A stretch of DNA of 14,218 nucleotides from an uncultured Clostridia bacterium (lineage in GTDB: Bacteria; Bacillota; Clostridia; Lachnospirales; Lachnospiraceae). The first letter of the stretch is position 1, and the number at the start of each line of letters is the position of its first letter. The stretch is taken from the NCBI GenBank assembly GCA_947088195.1, contig CAMUFS010000039.1, forward strand, positions 1 to 14,218, given 5' to 3'. The notes below the pieces were generated by a model. That model searched no databases. It had not been told where the DNA came from and worked only from the letters and a program-made list of their open reading frames with translations. Below, piece by piece: positions 6,235 through 14,202 of this stretch. The translations under genes were made by a program, and so were the position numbers.

Positions 6235-7522
6235 AAGTTATTTGATCCAACATTTTAAAATATGTCTCAAATGTTTTTTTGCAACAATTTGGGTTAAGAA
6301 TTTTTATTCCGGGGACGACAAGACCAAGCAGGGCAAAAGACATTGCCATGCGATGATCCTCATACGTTTCAATCGATGCTGCCTTTGGCAGCGCAGGCTC
6401 TATATAGATGCCGTCGGGAAGCTCCCTGCAACAGATTCCCATGCGAGAGAGCTCTGTCACAATCGCGTGGATGCGGTCGCTTTCTTGCAGGCGAATATGA
6501 GCGATATTTCGGATGATTGTGGGAGAGGATGCAAATGGGGCAAGCACGGCCAGTGTCATAGACTGATCCGAAAAGCTTGACAGATCCACATCCATTCCCG
6601 AATAAGAGCGAGGACTAGCACAGCTTACAGTAATACCATCCGGCCCATCCACACAGGAACAGCCACATTTCTCTAGCAGCCTCACAAACTGAATATCACC
6701 CTGCATAGAATCAAAGTGTACATGGTTGACGCACACATCTCCGCCAAGCAAAGGAGCCATTGCGTAAAAATAACATGCGGCAGAAAGATCTGGCTCAATT
6801 TGATAATGCTGTGGCTGATAAGACGATCCAGCGGGAATCTGGTAGGAGCCCTCTGTGGGAGAAGATACCTTACAGCCAAATTGTTCCATCATTCGAATGG
6901 TAATATTCACATAAGAGAGCGCGTGAGTCATTCCCGTTAAAGTGATGGATAATCCTTCTGGTTTTAGGGGAGCAGACATAAGAAGCGCGCTTAGAAATTG
7001 ACTGCTATTTCCAATATCTACTTCCATGGTGTGCTTGGTGTGTGAGGAGCCTGTGATGGTGAAGGGAAAAAATCCTTCAGCGCCTTCATAGTCCACATGA
7101 ACACCGATGGAGCTCAAGGAATCCAAAAGAGGCTTCATGGGACGCTTGCGCATCTGTTTGGAGGCGTCGAGGTGGTAAACGCCGTCTGACAAACCAAGCA
7201 TGGCAGTTAAAAAGCGCGCAGCAGTTCCAGCACTGCCCACGTAGATGGAAGCTTCTTTTTTGGGAATACGTCCTCCAAAGCCTGTGACAGTGACTTGCTT
7301 TTTTTCTTCATCAATCGCTACAGGAAAGCCAAGCTCCTTTAGACAAGAGAGAAAATGTCTCGAATCTTCTGAGAATAAGGTTCCATATAAGGTGCTGGTG
7401 CCCTCGGCAAGTGCAGCCATAAGGAGGGCACGATTTGTAATACTCTTCGATCCTGGAACGGACAAGGAAAGAGAGACTGGTCCGGGGATCGGAGATACTT
7501 CATAGACAGATGAAGTGGTCAT
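6218..7522 (-). CDS. aroA: 3-phosphoshikimate 1-carboxyvinyltransferase (EPSP synthase)
   Basis: AroA joins shikimate 3-phosphate and phosphoenolpyruvate to give EPSP, the sixth step of the shikimate pathway. The 434-aa protein has the family motifs in order: VPGSKSITNRALL (22-34, K26 and R31 in the active site), GSAGTAARFLTA (96-107, corresponding to the NAGTA-R loop), RKRPMKPLLD (125-134), GNSSQFLSALL (171-181), FSDQSMTLA (317-325, D319 at the catalytic Asp position), LQESDRIH (345-352, E347) and YEDHRMAMS (387-395). The usual Pro or Leu after the NAGTA-R arginine is Phe here. Start: the ATG at 7522 follows AAAGGA (7536-7531) by 8 nt; an ATG at 7531 overlaps that site. It lies 29 nt downstream of tyrA and is probably in the same transcript. 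Confidence 0.96.
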   Translation of the reverse strand: MTTSSVYEVSPIPGPVSLSLSVPGSKSITNRALLMAALAEGTSTLYGTLFSEDSRHFLSCLKELGFPVAIDEEKKQVTVTGFGGRIPKKEASIYVGSAGTAARFLTAMLGLSDGVYHLDASKQMRKRPMKPLLDSLSSIGVHVDYEGAEGFFPFTITGSSHTKHTMEVDIGNSSQFLSALLMSAPLKPEGLSITLTGMTHALSYVNITIRMMEQFGCKVSSPTEGSYQIPAGSSYQPQHYQIEPDLSAACYFYAMAPLLGGDVCVNHVHFDSMQGDIQFVRLLEKCGCSCVDGPDGITVSCASPRSYSGMDVDLSSFSDQSMTLAVLAPFASSPTIIRNIAHIRLQESDRIHAIVTELSRMGICCRELPDGIYIEPALPKAASIETYEDHRMAMSFALLGLVVPGIKILNPNCCKKTFETYFKMLDQITSSNLV

Positions 7523-7551
7523 AATAAGCATCCTTTCTAAATAAACGCGCT

Positions 7552-8649
7552 CTACGGCTGCGTCACCTGATAATTATGTTCTTTTAGTACCGTGCCAGCG
7601 AGCGCGGCATCTTCTTGGGTATAAAATTCAATGCGCAGCACATCCTCTTGATATTCTCGTATATGGGTTATGCCAATATTTTTGATGCTGACGCCTGCGT
7701 CTGCAAGTATGGTTGCCGCTTTGGCAATGCTTCCCGGTTTATCAATAAGATCACAGTAAAGATCGTATACCTTTGTTACTGGCCCAGAAGGGGCAGCGGG
7801 AATGGAATTGCGGTATTCTCTGCCACTGTCAAAAAAGTGATAGAGATAGTCGGTGTCCTCCCTGACAATGGCGTCTTTTATCTCTGTGAGATAAGACAGA
7901 TATTGATCCATAATGGTTACAATATTATCTCGGTTTGTAAGGCAGATCTGCTGCCACATAACCGGTGAGGCGGAGGCGATGCGCGTAATGTCCTTAAAGC
8001 CTCCGGCCGCTATGGTTTTCATTAGCTGTTCCTTAGAGTCCACAAGGCGGATTAGATTGACTAATCCAGAGGCGATCAGATGAGGCAGATGGCTGATAGC
8101 AGCCACAGCATAATCGTGCTCTTGTTCAGAGAGAACAAAGGGAATGGCACCCAAGGACGCGGTGAGATCTTTGAGAAGCTGCAGGGAAACGGGATCGGTA
8201 TCCTCACAGGGAGTCAATGGATAACAGGCATTTTCCAAAAGATGGTCAGTGGAGTTTGCATAGCCTGTTTTCTCAGAACCCGCCATGGGATGACCCCCTA
8301 TAAAATATCGAGTCAGCTCAAGCTCTTTGACGGCTTTGTGGATATTGCCTTTCACGCTTCCCACATCGGTGAGGATGCAGGATGGCTTGAGATATGGCTT
8401 GATTTTTTTCAGATATTCTACATTATAAGAGACAGGCATACACAGATAGATAATATCACAACGAGAGAAGGATGCATCCACTTCCTTGACAGCAAAGTCG
8501 AGAACCCCTTCCTCAAGAGCTGTCTGAGCAGTGGAATAGTTGTGATTGTAGCCAATTAATGTATAATTTTTGTGATGCCGCCTGATTCCCTTGGCGATAG
8601 AACCACCAATAAGACCAAGCCCAAGAAAGCCGATTGTCACCTCGTTCAT
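7552..8649 (-). CDS. tyrA: Prephenate dehydrogenase with C-terminal ACT domain
   Basis: TyrA oxidatively decarboxylates prephenate to 4-hydroxyphenylpyruvate with NAD(+), the committed step to tyrosine. The 365-aa protein starts with a Rossmann motif IGFLGLGLIGGSIAKG (6-21), followed by TDVGSVKG (94-101), GGHPMAGSE (118-126) and SHLPHLIAS (186-194, with the conserved active-site His), an all-helical dimerisation domain (about 180-280), and an ACT domain (about 295-365: YDLYCDLIDKPGSIAKAATIL). The ACT domain is normally where tyrosine feedback acts; that is family knowledge. Start: AAAGGAG (8662-8656), 6 nt before the ATG. It is first in the tyrA-aroA-(folD) minus-strand block and has its own consensus promoter, but no chorismate mutase domain is present. 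Confidence 0.95.
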   Translation of the reverse strand: MNEVTIGFLGLGLIGGSIAKGIRRHHKNYTLIGYNHNYSTAQTALEEGVLDFAVKEVDASFSRCDIIYLCMPVSYNVEYLKKIKPYLKPSCILTDVGSVKGNIHKAVKELELTRYFIGGHPMAGSEKTGYANSTDHLLENACYPLTPCEDTDPVSLQLLKDLTASLGAIPFVLSEQEHDYAVAAISHLPHLIASGLVNLIRLVDSKEQLMKTIAAGGFKDITRIASASPVMWQQICLTNRDNIVTIMDQYLSYLTEIKDAIVREDTDYLYHFFDSGREYRNSIPAAPSGPVTKVYDLYCDLIDKPGSIAKAATILADAGVSIKNIGITHIREYQEDVLRIEFYTQEDAALAGTVLKEHNYQVTQP

Positions 8650-8681
8650 GGGGAGCTCCTTTCAAAAAAGAATATAAAAAA

Positions 8682-8710
8682 ATTGTATCGCATAAGAGAG
8701 TATTTGTCAA
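8682..8710 (-). promoter_or_regulatory. Sigma-A promoter of the tyrA operon
   Basis: On the minus strand a perfect -35 TTGACA (8710-8705) and a -10 TACAAT (8687-8682, 5 of 6) are separated by exactly 17 nt. The transcript would start near 8675, giving a leader of about 26 nt before tyrA. There is no room for an attenuator or riboswitch. Confidence 0.85.
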
Positions 8711-8717
8711 ACTTGTG

Positions 8718-8738
8718 TCCAGAAATATGTCTTCTGGA
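8718..8738 (+). repeat. Inverted repeat between tyrA and the EF-G paralogue
   Basis: TCCAGAA (8718-8724) and TTCTGGA (8732-8738) form a perfect 7-bp inverted repeat around a 7-nt centre, just upstream of the tyrA -35 element. No T run follows in either direction. It could be an operator for either divergent gene. No clear sigma-A promoter for the EF-G paralogue was found nearby. Confidence 0.35.
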
Positions 8739-8849
8739 AAGAGTTGAAATATTCCGAAAACATATTGAAAAATGGCGCTTTCCTGCAAGGTTATGTGGAC
8801 GGGGAATGTGTCAAAGCACACGAATAACAAGGTATTGGAGGATGCGAGC

Positions 8850-10967
8850 ATGAATGTGTATACAACTAGCAAGGTGCGCAATGTAGTATTTCTGGGGCAT
8901 GGTGGCTGTGGCAAGACAACACTTGTCGAGGCTATGGCATATGTTTCTGGTCTGGTAAACCGTCAGGGAAAAGTGGAGGACGGCAATACGGTCAGCGACT
9001 ATGATAAAGAGGAGATCAAGAGATTATTTTCCATACATACTTCAGTAATTCCTATGGAGTGGGAGAACACAAAGATCAATGTTCTGGACACGCCGGGGTA
9101 TTTTGACTTTGTAGGTGAAGTGGAGGAGGCTGTCAGTGTGGCGGATGCGGCAGTTATTGTGGTATCCGGCAAGAACGGTGTGGAAGTGGGAACCGTTAAG
9201 GCATGGGAGATGTGCGAAAAGTACAACATTCCTAGAATGGTGTTTGTGACGGATATGGATCTGGATCATGCAAGCTTCCGTCAGGCACTTGCAGATATGA
9301 CAGAGAAATTTGGCAAGAAGATTGCGCCGTTCCATCTTCCAATTAGAGAGAATGAGAAGTTTGTCGGATTTGTCAATGTGGTGAAGATGGAGGGCAGACG
9401 TTTTATTGATATTACAAAGTATGAGGACTTCCCGATACCAGATTATTCGATGGAGAATCTAAAGAAGGCAAGGGATGTGTTAATTGAGGCGGTTGCAGAT
9501 ACCAGTGAAGATTATATGGAGCGGTATTTTGATGCGAGCGGAGAGGAAGGCGAGGAGATATTCACGGCAGATGAGATTCTGGGTGCCATCCGCTCTCATG
9601 TCAGGGACGGCGGCATGGTTCCAGTACTGATTGGTTCTGGTTTAACGGGTGTCGGCGCAAGAATGTTGCTTCAGGGTATTGTGCATTATCTTCCATCTCC
9701 TGCAGAGAGAACAGTGGCGGGACTTGAGCTTCGCACAAATGGGATCTTTCAGGCGGATTATAAAGAAGATAAGTCATTTTCTGCCAAGATTTTTAAGACG
9801 ATCGCAGATCCATTTATCGGCAGGTATTCTTTAATTAAAGTATGCTCTGGTGTACTTAAGCCAGATTCCGTAATTTTTAATTATGACAAAGATACTGAGG
9901 AGAAAATTACAAAGGTATATGTGATGCAGGGCAAGACACCGATCGAGGTGAAGGAGCTTCATGCCGGAGACATCGGGGCAGTCGCAAAATTACCCAATTC
10001 AGTGACAGGAGATACGCTCTCCACAAAGGCAAAGCCTGTTACTTATGGAAGACCAGAGATTTCAGTTCCTTATAATTATATGCGTTACAAGGCGAAGAAC
10101 AAAGGAGATGAAGATAAGATTTCCGGCGCTTTGGCGAAGCTGATGGATGAGGATTTGACCTTAAAGGCTGTGAATGATACAGAGAACAGACAGACACTTT
10201 TGTATGGGATTGGCGATCAGCAGCTTGAGGTGGCAGTCAGCATGTTGTTAAATCGCTATAAGGTGGAAGTAGAATTGTCGAAGCCCAAGGTAGCATTCCG
10301 TGAGACCATCCGCAAGAAGGTTAAGGTTCAGGGAAGACATAAAAAGCAGTCTGGCGGACACGGGCAGTACGGGGATGTACATATTGAGTTTGAGCCGTCC
10401 GGCAATCAGGAGGAGGCTTATGTATTTGAGGAAAAAGTATTTGGTGGAGCTGTGCCAAAGAACTTCTTCCCGGCAGTCGAAAAAGGAATACAGGAGGCAG
10501 TGCAGAAGGGACCGCTTGCCGCTTATCCAGTAGTTGGCGTGAAGGCTACATTGGTAGATGGTTCTTATCATCCAGTGGATTCCTCCGAGATGGCATTTAA
10601 GACCGCGGCAAAGATTGCATTTAAAAAGGGATTTTTGGAGGCTTCCCCTGTGTTGCTTGAGCCGATTGTAAATTTGAAGGTGACGGTGCCAGATGAATAT
10701 ACCGGCGATATTATGGGAGATTTAAATAAGAGAAGAGGAAGAGTGCTCGGCATGAATCCTGAGCGCAGAGGTAATGTCAAGCTTAATGTGATTGAGGCAG
10801 ATGTGCCGATGGCTGAGATTATTGGATACTCGACGGATCTTCGCTCCATAACGGGAGGCATGGGAGATTATTCCTACAGCTTTAGCCGCTATGAGCAGGC
10901 GCCTGCAGATGTACAAGAAAAGCAGATCAAAGAACGTGCAAACAAAGTTGAAAATATAGAAGAATAG
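8850..10967 (+). CDS. Elongation factor G-like GTPase (EF-G paralogue)
   Basis: The 705-aa protein has full EF-G architecture: a GTPase domain (about 8-270), a beta-barrel domain II, domain III, domain IV (QGRHKKQSGGHGQYGDVHIEFEP) and a C-terminal domain V (EPIVNLKVTVPDEYTGDIMGDLNKRRG). EF-G promotes ribosome translocation, but this belongs to the EF-G-like paralogue group often labelled fusA or fusA2, whose role is less clear. Its GTPase motifs deviate: G1 is GHGGCGKTT (16-24) rather than GHIDHGKTT, G3 is DTPGYFDF (80-87) with Tyr in place of the catalytic His, and G4 is TDMD (134-137) rather than NKMD. Start: GGAGG at 8837-8841, 8 nt before ATG 8850; an in-frame ATG at 8772 lacks a binding site. 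It stands alone, with a terminator directly after it. The main fusA, normally beside rpsG and tuf, is not in this window. Confidence 0.93.
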   Translation: MNVYTTSKVRNVVFLGHGGCGKTTLVEAMAYVSGLVNRQGKVEDGNTVSDYDKEEIKRLFSIHTSVIPMEWENTKINVLDTPGYFDFVGEVEEAVSVADAAVIVVSGKNGVEVGTVKAWEMCEKYNIPRMVFVTDMDLDHASFRQALADMTEKFGKKIAPFHLPIRENEKFVGFVNVVKMEGRRFIDITKYEDFPIPDYSMENLKKARDVLIEAVADTSEDYMERYFDASGEEGEEIFTADEILGAIRSHVRDGGMVPVLIGSGLTGVGARMLLQGIVHYLPSPAERTVAGLELRTNGIFQADYKEDKSFSAKIFKTIADPFIGRYSLIKVCSGVLKPDSVIFNYDKDTEEKITKVYVMQGKTPIEVKELHAGDIGAVAKLPNSVTGDTLSTKAKPVTYGRPEISVPYNYMRYKAKNKGDEDKISGALAKLMDEDLTLKAVNDTENRQTLLYGIGDQQLEVAVSMLLNRYKVEVELSKPKVAFRETIRKKVKVQGRHKKQSGGHGQYGDVHIEFEPSGNQEEAYVFEEKVFGGAVPKNFFPAVEKGIQEAVQKGPLAAYPVVGVKATLVDGSYHPVDSSEMAFKTAAKIAFKKGFLEASPVLLEPIVNLKVTVPDEYTGDIMGDLNKRRGRVLGMNPERRGNVKLNVIEADVPMAEIIGYSTDLRSITGGMGDYSYSFSRYEQAPADVQEKQIKERANKVENIEE

Positions 10968-10978
10968 AGAATAAACCT

Positions 10979-11020
10979 ATCCTCCGTCTGGAAAAAAATC
11001 CCTGAGACGGAGGATTTTTT
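10979..11020 (+). terminator. Terminator of the EF-G paralogue
   Basis: ATCCTCCGTCT (10979-10989) and AGACGGAGGAT (11005-11015) form a perfect 11-bp, GC-rich stem around a 15-nt loop. A run of six T (11015-11020) follows. It lies 11 nt after the EF-G stop codon. Confidence 0.92.
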
Positions 11021-11115
11021 CTGCGTTATTTTATAATTATTTGCGCACCCTGAGAATAGAGAAGGGAATGCATCAGTATTTAAATAATTATATAAATAAG
11101 AAAGGATAGCGCAGA

Positions 11116-11745
11116 ATGAAGGAGACAAAGATTGGATATGTGAGGGTGAGCTCAAGGGAGCAGAATGAGGATCGACAGATAATTGCCATGCGTGAGGCGG
11201 GCGTTCCCGAAAAAAAAATTTACATGGACAAGCAGTCGGGGAAGGATTTTGAGCGGCCGCAATACAAGCGGATGCTGAGGGCACTTAAGAAGGATGCAGT
11301 TTTGTATATTAAGTCGATCGACAGGCTGGGGCGCAATTATGAGGAGATTATCGAGCAGTGGAGAACGATAACAAAGGAGATTGGCGCAGATATTGTTGTG
11401 CTTGATATGCCGCTTTTGGATACCAGACGGGGAAAAGATCTGATGGGAACATTTGTCAGTGATATTGTCTTGCAGGTTTTAAGCTTTGTGGCAGAAAATG
11501 AGAGAAATACCATTAGGGAGCGACAGGCGGAGGGAATTGTTGCCGCCAGAGAGAGAGGTGTGCAGTTTGGCAGGCCAAGAACGCAGTTGCCGGAGAATTT
11601 TGCGGTTGTGGTGAGAAAATGGCAGAGAAGAGAGATGACTTTGACGCAGGTTTGCAGACTATATAATCTTCCCAGAAGCACGGCCTATGACCAGCTTGTT
11701 CATTATCTCTACACGGAGGATGGCCCAAATTGGATTAGGGGATGA
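11116..11745 (+). CDS. Serine recombinase of the resolvase/invertase family
   Basis: This 209-aa protein is a small serine recombinase, the size of Tn3-type resolvases and Hin/Gin-type invertases. The N-terminal catalytic domain has GYVRVSSREQNEDRQ (7-21), with R10 and the nucleophile at S12 by alignment to the family YxRVS motif, and SIDRLGRN (67-74), with the active-site arginines R70 and R73. A long E helix (about 115-145, QVLSFVAENERNTIRERQAEG) follows, then GRPR (152-155) and an HTH domain (about 165-195, EMTLTQVCRLYNLPRSTAYD). All expected catalytic residues are visible, so it looks active. Start: AAAGGA at 11101-11106, 9 nt before the ATG. No transposase, partner genes or clean res/inversion repeats are visible, so it is an orphan and its target is unknown. 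It is a single gene between a terminator and the spo0A promoter. Confidence 0.92.
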   Translation: MKETKIGYVRVSSREQNEDRQIIAMREAGVPEKKIYMDKQSGKDFERPQYKRMLRALKKDAVLYIKSIDRLGRNYEEIIEQWRTITKEIGADIVVLDMPLLDTRRGKDLMGTFVSDIVLQVLSFVAENERNTIRERQAEGIVAARERGVQFGRPRTQLPENFAVVVRKWQRREMTLTQVCRLYNLPRSTAYDQLVHYLYTEDGPNWIRG

Positions 11746-11799
11746 TGTCTAAAAATGTCGATACAGGAAGGATTATTTGGATAAAAATAAGTTGCGACA
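11746..11799 (+). promoter_or_regulatory. Spo0A-box-like sites upstream of spo0A
   Basis: TGTCTAA (11746-11752) and TGTCGAT (11756-11762) are tandem, exactly 10 bp apart, and each matches the Spo0A box TGTCGAA at 6 of 7 positions. A third site, TGTCGCA on the minus strand (11799-11793, 6 of 7), lies over the -35 element. This suggests Spo0A autoregulation, as known for Bacillus spo0A. The -35-overlapping site would be expected to repress the promoter when bound. Confidence 0.5.
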
Positions 11800-11820
11800 T
11801 TCCTGTTTTATAGATATAAT
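11792..11820 (+). promoter_or_regulatory. Sigma-A promoter of spo0A
   Basis: A -35 TTGCGA (4 of 6) and a perfect -10 TATAAT (11815-11820) are 17 nt apart. The start would be near 11827, giving a leader of about 35 nt. I did not find a clear sigma-H promoter, which is the sporulation-phase promoter in Bacillus. Confidence 0.75.
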
Positions 11821-11861
11821 GTGACATATATGGGGAAGGTATTTATAAAGGAGAGAGGGCT

Positions 11862-12659
11862 ATGGAAAAGCTAAATGTTGCGCTTGCGGATGACAACGAG
11901 GCGGTGGTTAAGCTTTTAGAAGATGTCTGTCGGCTCGATAGTGAAATTGAGGTGGTGGGGCGAGCAACAAATGGGGAAGATGTATATGACATAATTAAGG
12001 AAAAGGAACCAGATGTGGTTCTTTTGGATCTAATTATGCCGAAGCTGGATGGAATGAGCGTGATGGAGCGGGTGAAAAAGGATGACACCATCCGAAAGGT
12101 TCCAAAGTTTATTATTATCACGGCAATAGGTCAGGACGATATTACGGAGGATGCGTTTGGTCTTGGAGCACATTATTATATTAGAAAGCCATTTGATAAT
12201 GATGCAGTTTTAAAACAGCTTCAGTACATTAAGGACAAAAGACAACACCGATCGGATACAAAGCGTGTGCTTTCCTATGGACAGCGCCTTAAGAAAGAGG
12301 AGCGTTCTCTGGAAAGCACAGTGACAGATATGATACATGAAATTGGAATACCAGCACATATTAAGGGGTATCAGTATCTTAGAGATGCGATTATGATGTC
12401 AGTGGCAGATGCTGAGATGCTAAATTCCATCACAAAGCTTCTTTATCCTAATATTGCAAAGAAAAATCATACAACATCGAGCCGAGTGGAGCGTGCCATA
12501 CGACATGCCATAGAGGTGGCATGGTCAAGAGGAAAGATTGATACGATAGATGAGCTTTTTAGTTATACTGTCAACAATGGGAAAGGAAAACCGACAAACT
12601 CTGAATTTATTGCACTGATTGCGGACAAGATACGTCTGGAGCAGGAAAGTGGAAGGTGA
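11862..12659 (+). CDS. spo0A: Sporulation transcription factor Spo0A
   Basis: Spo0A is the response regulator that, when phosphorylated, commits the cell to sporulation. The 265-aa protein has an N-terminal receiver domain (about 4-125) with the acidic pocket D10-D11, phospho-acceptor D56 (VVLLDLIMPKLDG), T87 and K109 (RKPF), then a linker and the C-terminal Spo0A DNA-binding domain (about 150-262). Diagnostic blocks there are TDMIHEIGIPAHIKGYQYLRDAI and SSRVERAIRHAIEVAWSRGK, the latter in the recognition-helix region. All key residues are intact. Start: AAAGGAG at 11847-11853, 8 nt before the ATG. In Bacillus and many Clostridia spo0A follows spoIVB; here the upstream neighbour is a recombinase and the downstream gene is glgA with its own promoter, so spo0A is probably monocistronic. 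No clear terminator follows it. Confidence 0.97.
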   Translation: MEKLNVALADDNEAVVKLLEDVCRLDSEIEVVGRATNGEDVYDIIKEKEPDVVLLDLIMPKLDGMSVMERVKKDDTIRKVPKFIIITAIGQDDITEDAFGLGAHYYIRKPFDNDAVLKQLQYIKDKRQHRSDTKRVLSYGQRLKKEERSLESTVTDMIHEIGIPAHIKGYQYLRDAIMMSVADAEMLNSITKLLYPNIAKKNHTTSSRVERAIRHAIEVAWSRGKIDTIDELFSYTVNNGKGKPTNSEFIALIADKIRLEQESGR

Positions 12660-12695
12660 AATACAAGGAAAGAAAAGAAAATCATTTCGCTGCCA

Positions 12696-12724
12696 TAGAC
12701 ATCAAAACAGTTTTGTGGTACAAT
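12696..12724 (+). promoter_or_regulatory. Sigma-A promoter of glgA
   Basis: A -35 TAGACA (12696-12701, 5 of 6) and a -10 TACAAT (12719-12724, 5 of 6) are separated by 17 nt, and a TG lies one base before the -10 (extended -10). The spacer holds a small palindrome, CAAAA-CAG-TTTTG (12703-12715), that could bind a regulator. Confidence 0.75.
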
Positions 12725-12762
12725 CTACTAAAGAGTTAAGGAAAACGCGGGAGGTTAGCGAG

Positions 12763-14202
12763 ATGAAGAAAGTATTATTTGCAGCTTCGGAGGCAGTGCC
12801 ATTTATAAAGACTGGGGGATTGGCAGACGTTGCGGGATCTTTGCCGAAATACTTCGACAAGAATGAGTTTGACGTTCGAGTAATTCTTCCCAAGTATATG
12901 TGCATGGCTGAAAATTGGAAAAATATGATGACATACCGGGATCATTTCTATATGGATTTGGCATGGAGAAAGCAGTATGTCGGTATTTTTGAGCTGGAAT
13001 ACGAAGGAATTATTTTTTATTTTATTGATAATGAGTATTATTTTAGCGGAGATAAGCCGTATAGTGGAAGTACAAAGTGGGATATAGAGCGATTTGCCTT
13101 TTTCTCTAGAGCGGTTCTCTCAGCTTTGCCGGTAATTGGTTTTAAACCGGATATCGTTCACTGTCATGATTGGCAGACAGGATTGATTCCAGTTTATATG
13201 AAGGACAAATTCCGGGAGGGAGAATTTTACTGGAATATGAAGTCGATTATGACAATTCATAATCTGAAATTTCAGGGAATATGGGATATTAAGACGGTTA
13301 AGGATATTGCAGGCTTGCCAGCGTACTATTTCACACCGGATAAGCTGGAGTCTTATAAGGATGCAAATCTGTTAAAGGGTGGAATCGTATATGCAGATTA
13401 TGTGACGACCGTGAGTGATACCTATGCGGAAGAGATTAAGACGCCGTTTTACGGTGAAGGACTGGATGGATTGATGTCAGCGAGATCCAATAATCTGATG
13501 GGAATTGTGAATGGCATTGATTATGAGGTATATAATCCGGCGACAGATCCTTATATTTTTGCAAATTACGATGCAAGAACTTTCCGAAAAGAAAAAATTA
13601 AGAACAAGAGAGAGCTACAAAAGCAGTTGGGACTTGAGCAAGATGACAGAAAGTTTATGATAGGAATTGTATCAAGGCTCACAGATCAAAAAGGTTTTGA
13701 TTTAATTGAGTGTGTGATGGAGGAGATCTGTAGCGATGATGTACAGCTCGTGGTTTTGGGAACTGGTGAGGCGCGCTATGAGAATTTATTCCGGCATTAT
13801 GATTGGAAGTATAACAATCGTGTTTCAGCGAATATCTATTATTCGGAGGAACTGTCACACAAGATTTATGCTTCCTGTGATGCATTTTTAATGCCTTCTT
13901 TATTTGAGCCATGTGGTTTAAGTCAGTTGATGAGTCTGCGTTACGGAACCGTGCCGATTGTGCGTGAGACAGGTGGCTTAAAGGATACAGTGGAACCTTA
14001 CAATGAATATGAAAGCAGAGGAACGGGCTTCTCGTTCATGAATTATAATGCACATGAGATGTTGAACATTATTCGATATGCGAAGCATATTTACTATGAA
14101 AATAAAAGGGAATGGAATAAACTGATTGATCGTGCTATGGCGGCAGATTTTTCGTGGAATAGCTCAGCAAAGCGTTATGAGCAGCTTTATTATCAATTAT
14201 AA
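12763..14202 (+). CDS. glgA: Glycogen synthase (ADP-glucose type, GT5)
   Basis: GlgA transfers glucose from ADP-glucose to the non-reducing ends of alpha-1,4-glucan during glycogen synthesis. The 479-aa protein has the normal bacterial length and a GT-B fold. The N-terminal domain begins MKKVLFAASEAVPFIKTGGLAD with the ADP-glucose loop KTGGLADV (16-23) and HDWQTGLIPVY (135-145). The C-terminal domain has GIVSRLTDQKGFD (301-313, R305 and K310), LGTGEARYE (332-340) and the nucleotide-sugar block FEPCGLSQLMSLRYGTVPIVRETGGLKDTV (381-410). Start: GGGAGGT at 12749-12755, 7 nt before the ATG. The frame stays open upstream into spo0A, but only this start has a binding site and the family N-terminus. 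Other glg genes (glgC, glgD, glgB) are not seen in the 16 nt that remain. Confidence 0.96.
   Translation: MKKVLFAASEAVPFIKTGGLADVAGSLPKYFDKNEFDVRVILPKYMCMAENWKNMMTYRDHFYMDLAWRKQYVGIFELEYEGIIFYFIDNEYYFSGDKPYSGSTKWDIERFAFFSRAVLSALPVIGFKPDIVHCHDWQTGLIPVYMKDKFREGEFYWNMKSIMTIHNLKFQGIWDIKTVKDIAGLPAYYFTPDKLESYKDANLLKGGIVYADYVTTVSDTYAEEIKTPFYGEGLDGLMSARSNNLMGIVNGIDYEVYNPATDPYIFANYDARTFRKEKIKNKRELQKQLGLEQDDRKFMIGIVSRLTDQKGFDLIECVMEEICSDDVQLVVLGTGEARYENLFRHYDWKYNNRVSANIYYSEELSHKIYASCDAFLMPSLFEPCGLSQLMSLRYGTVPIVRETGGLKDTVEPYNEYESRGTGFSFMNYNAHEMLNIIRYAKHIYYENKREWNKLIDRAMAADFSWNSSAKRYEQLYYQL

Noticed and set aside
8704..8731. Three GTC cores near 8706, 8717 and 8729 as another Spo0A-like array
   Set aside because: Spacings are 11 and 12 bp, flanks do not match TGTCGAA beyond the first, and that first one is the reverse side of the tyrA -35 element.
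11078..11096. AT-rich inverted repeat TATTTA/TAAATA before the recombinase
   Set aside because: Only 6 bp of A/T pairs around a non-symmetric centre in AT-rich DNA; this is expected by chance and is not a convincing recombination site.
11754..11806. Possible invertible promoter repeat upstream of spo0A, with ATGTCG and CAGGAA echoed as CGACAT and TTCCTG
   Set aside because: The two short elements occur in swapped order on the two sides, so they do not form a true inverted repeat; Spo0A-like boxes explain the TGTCG part better.
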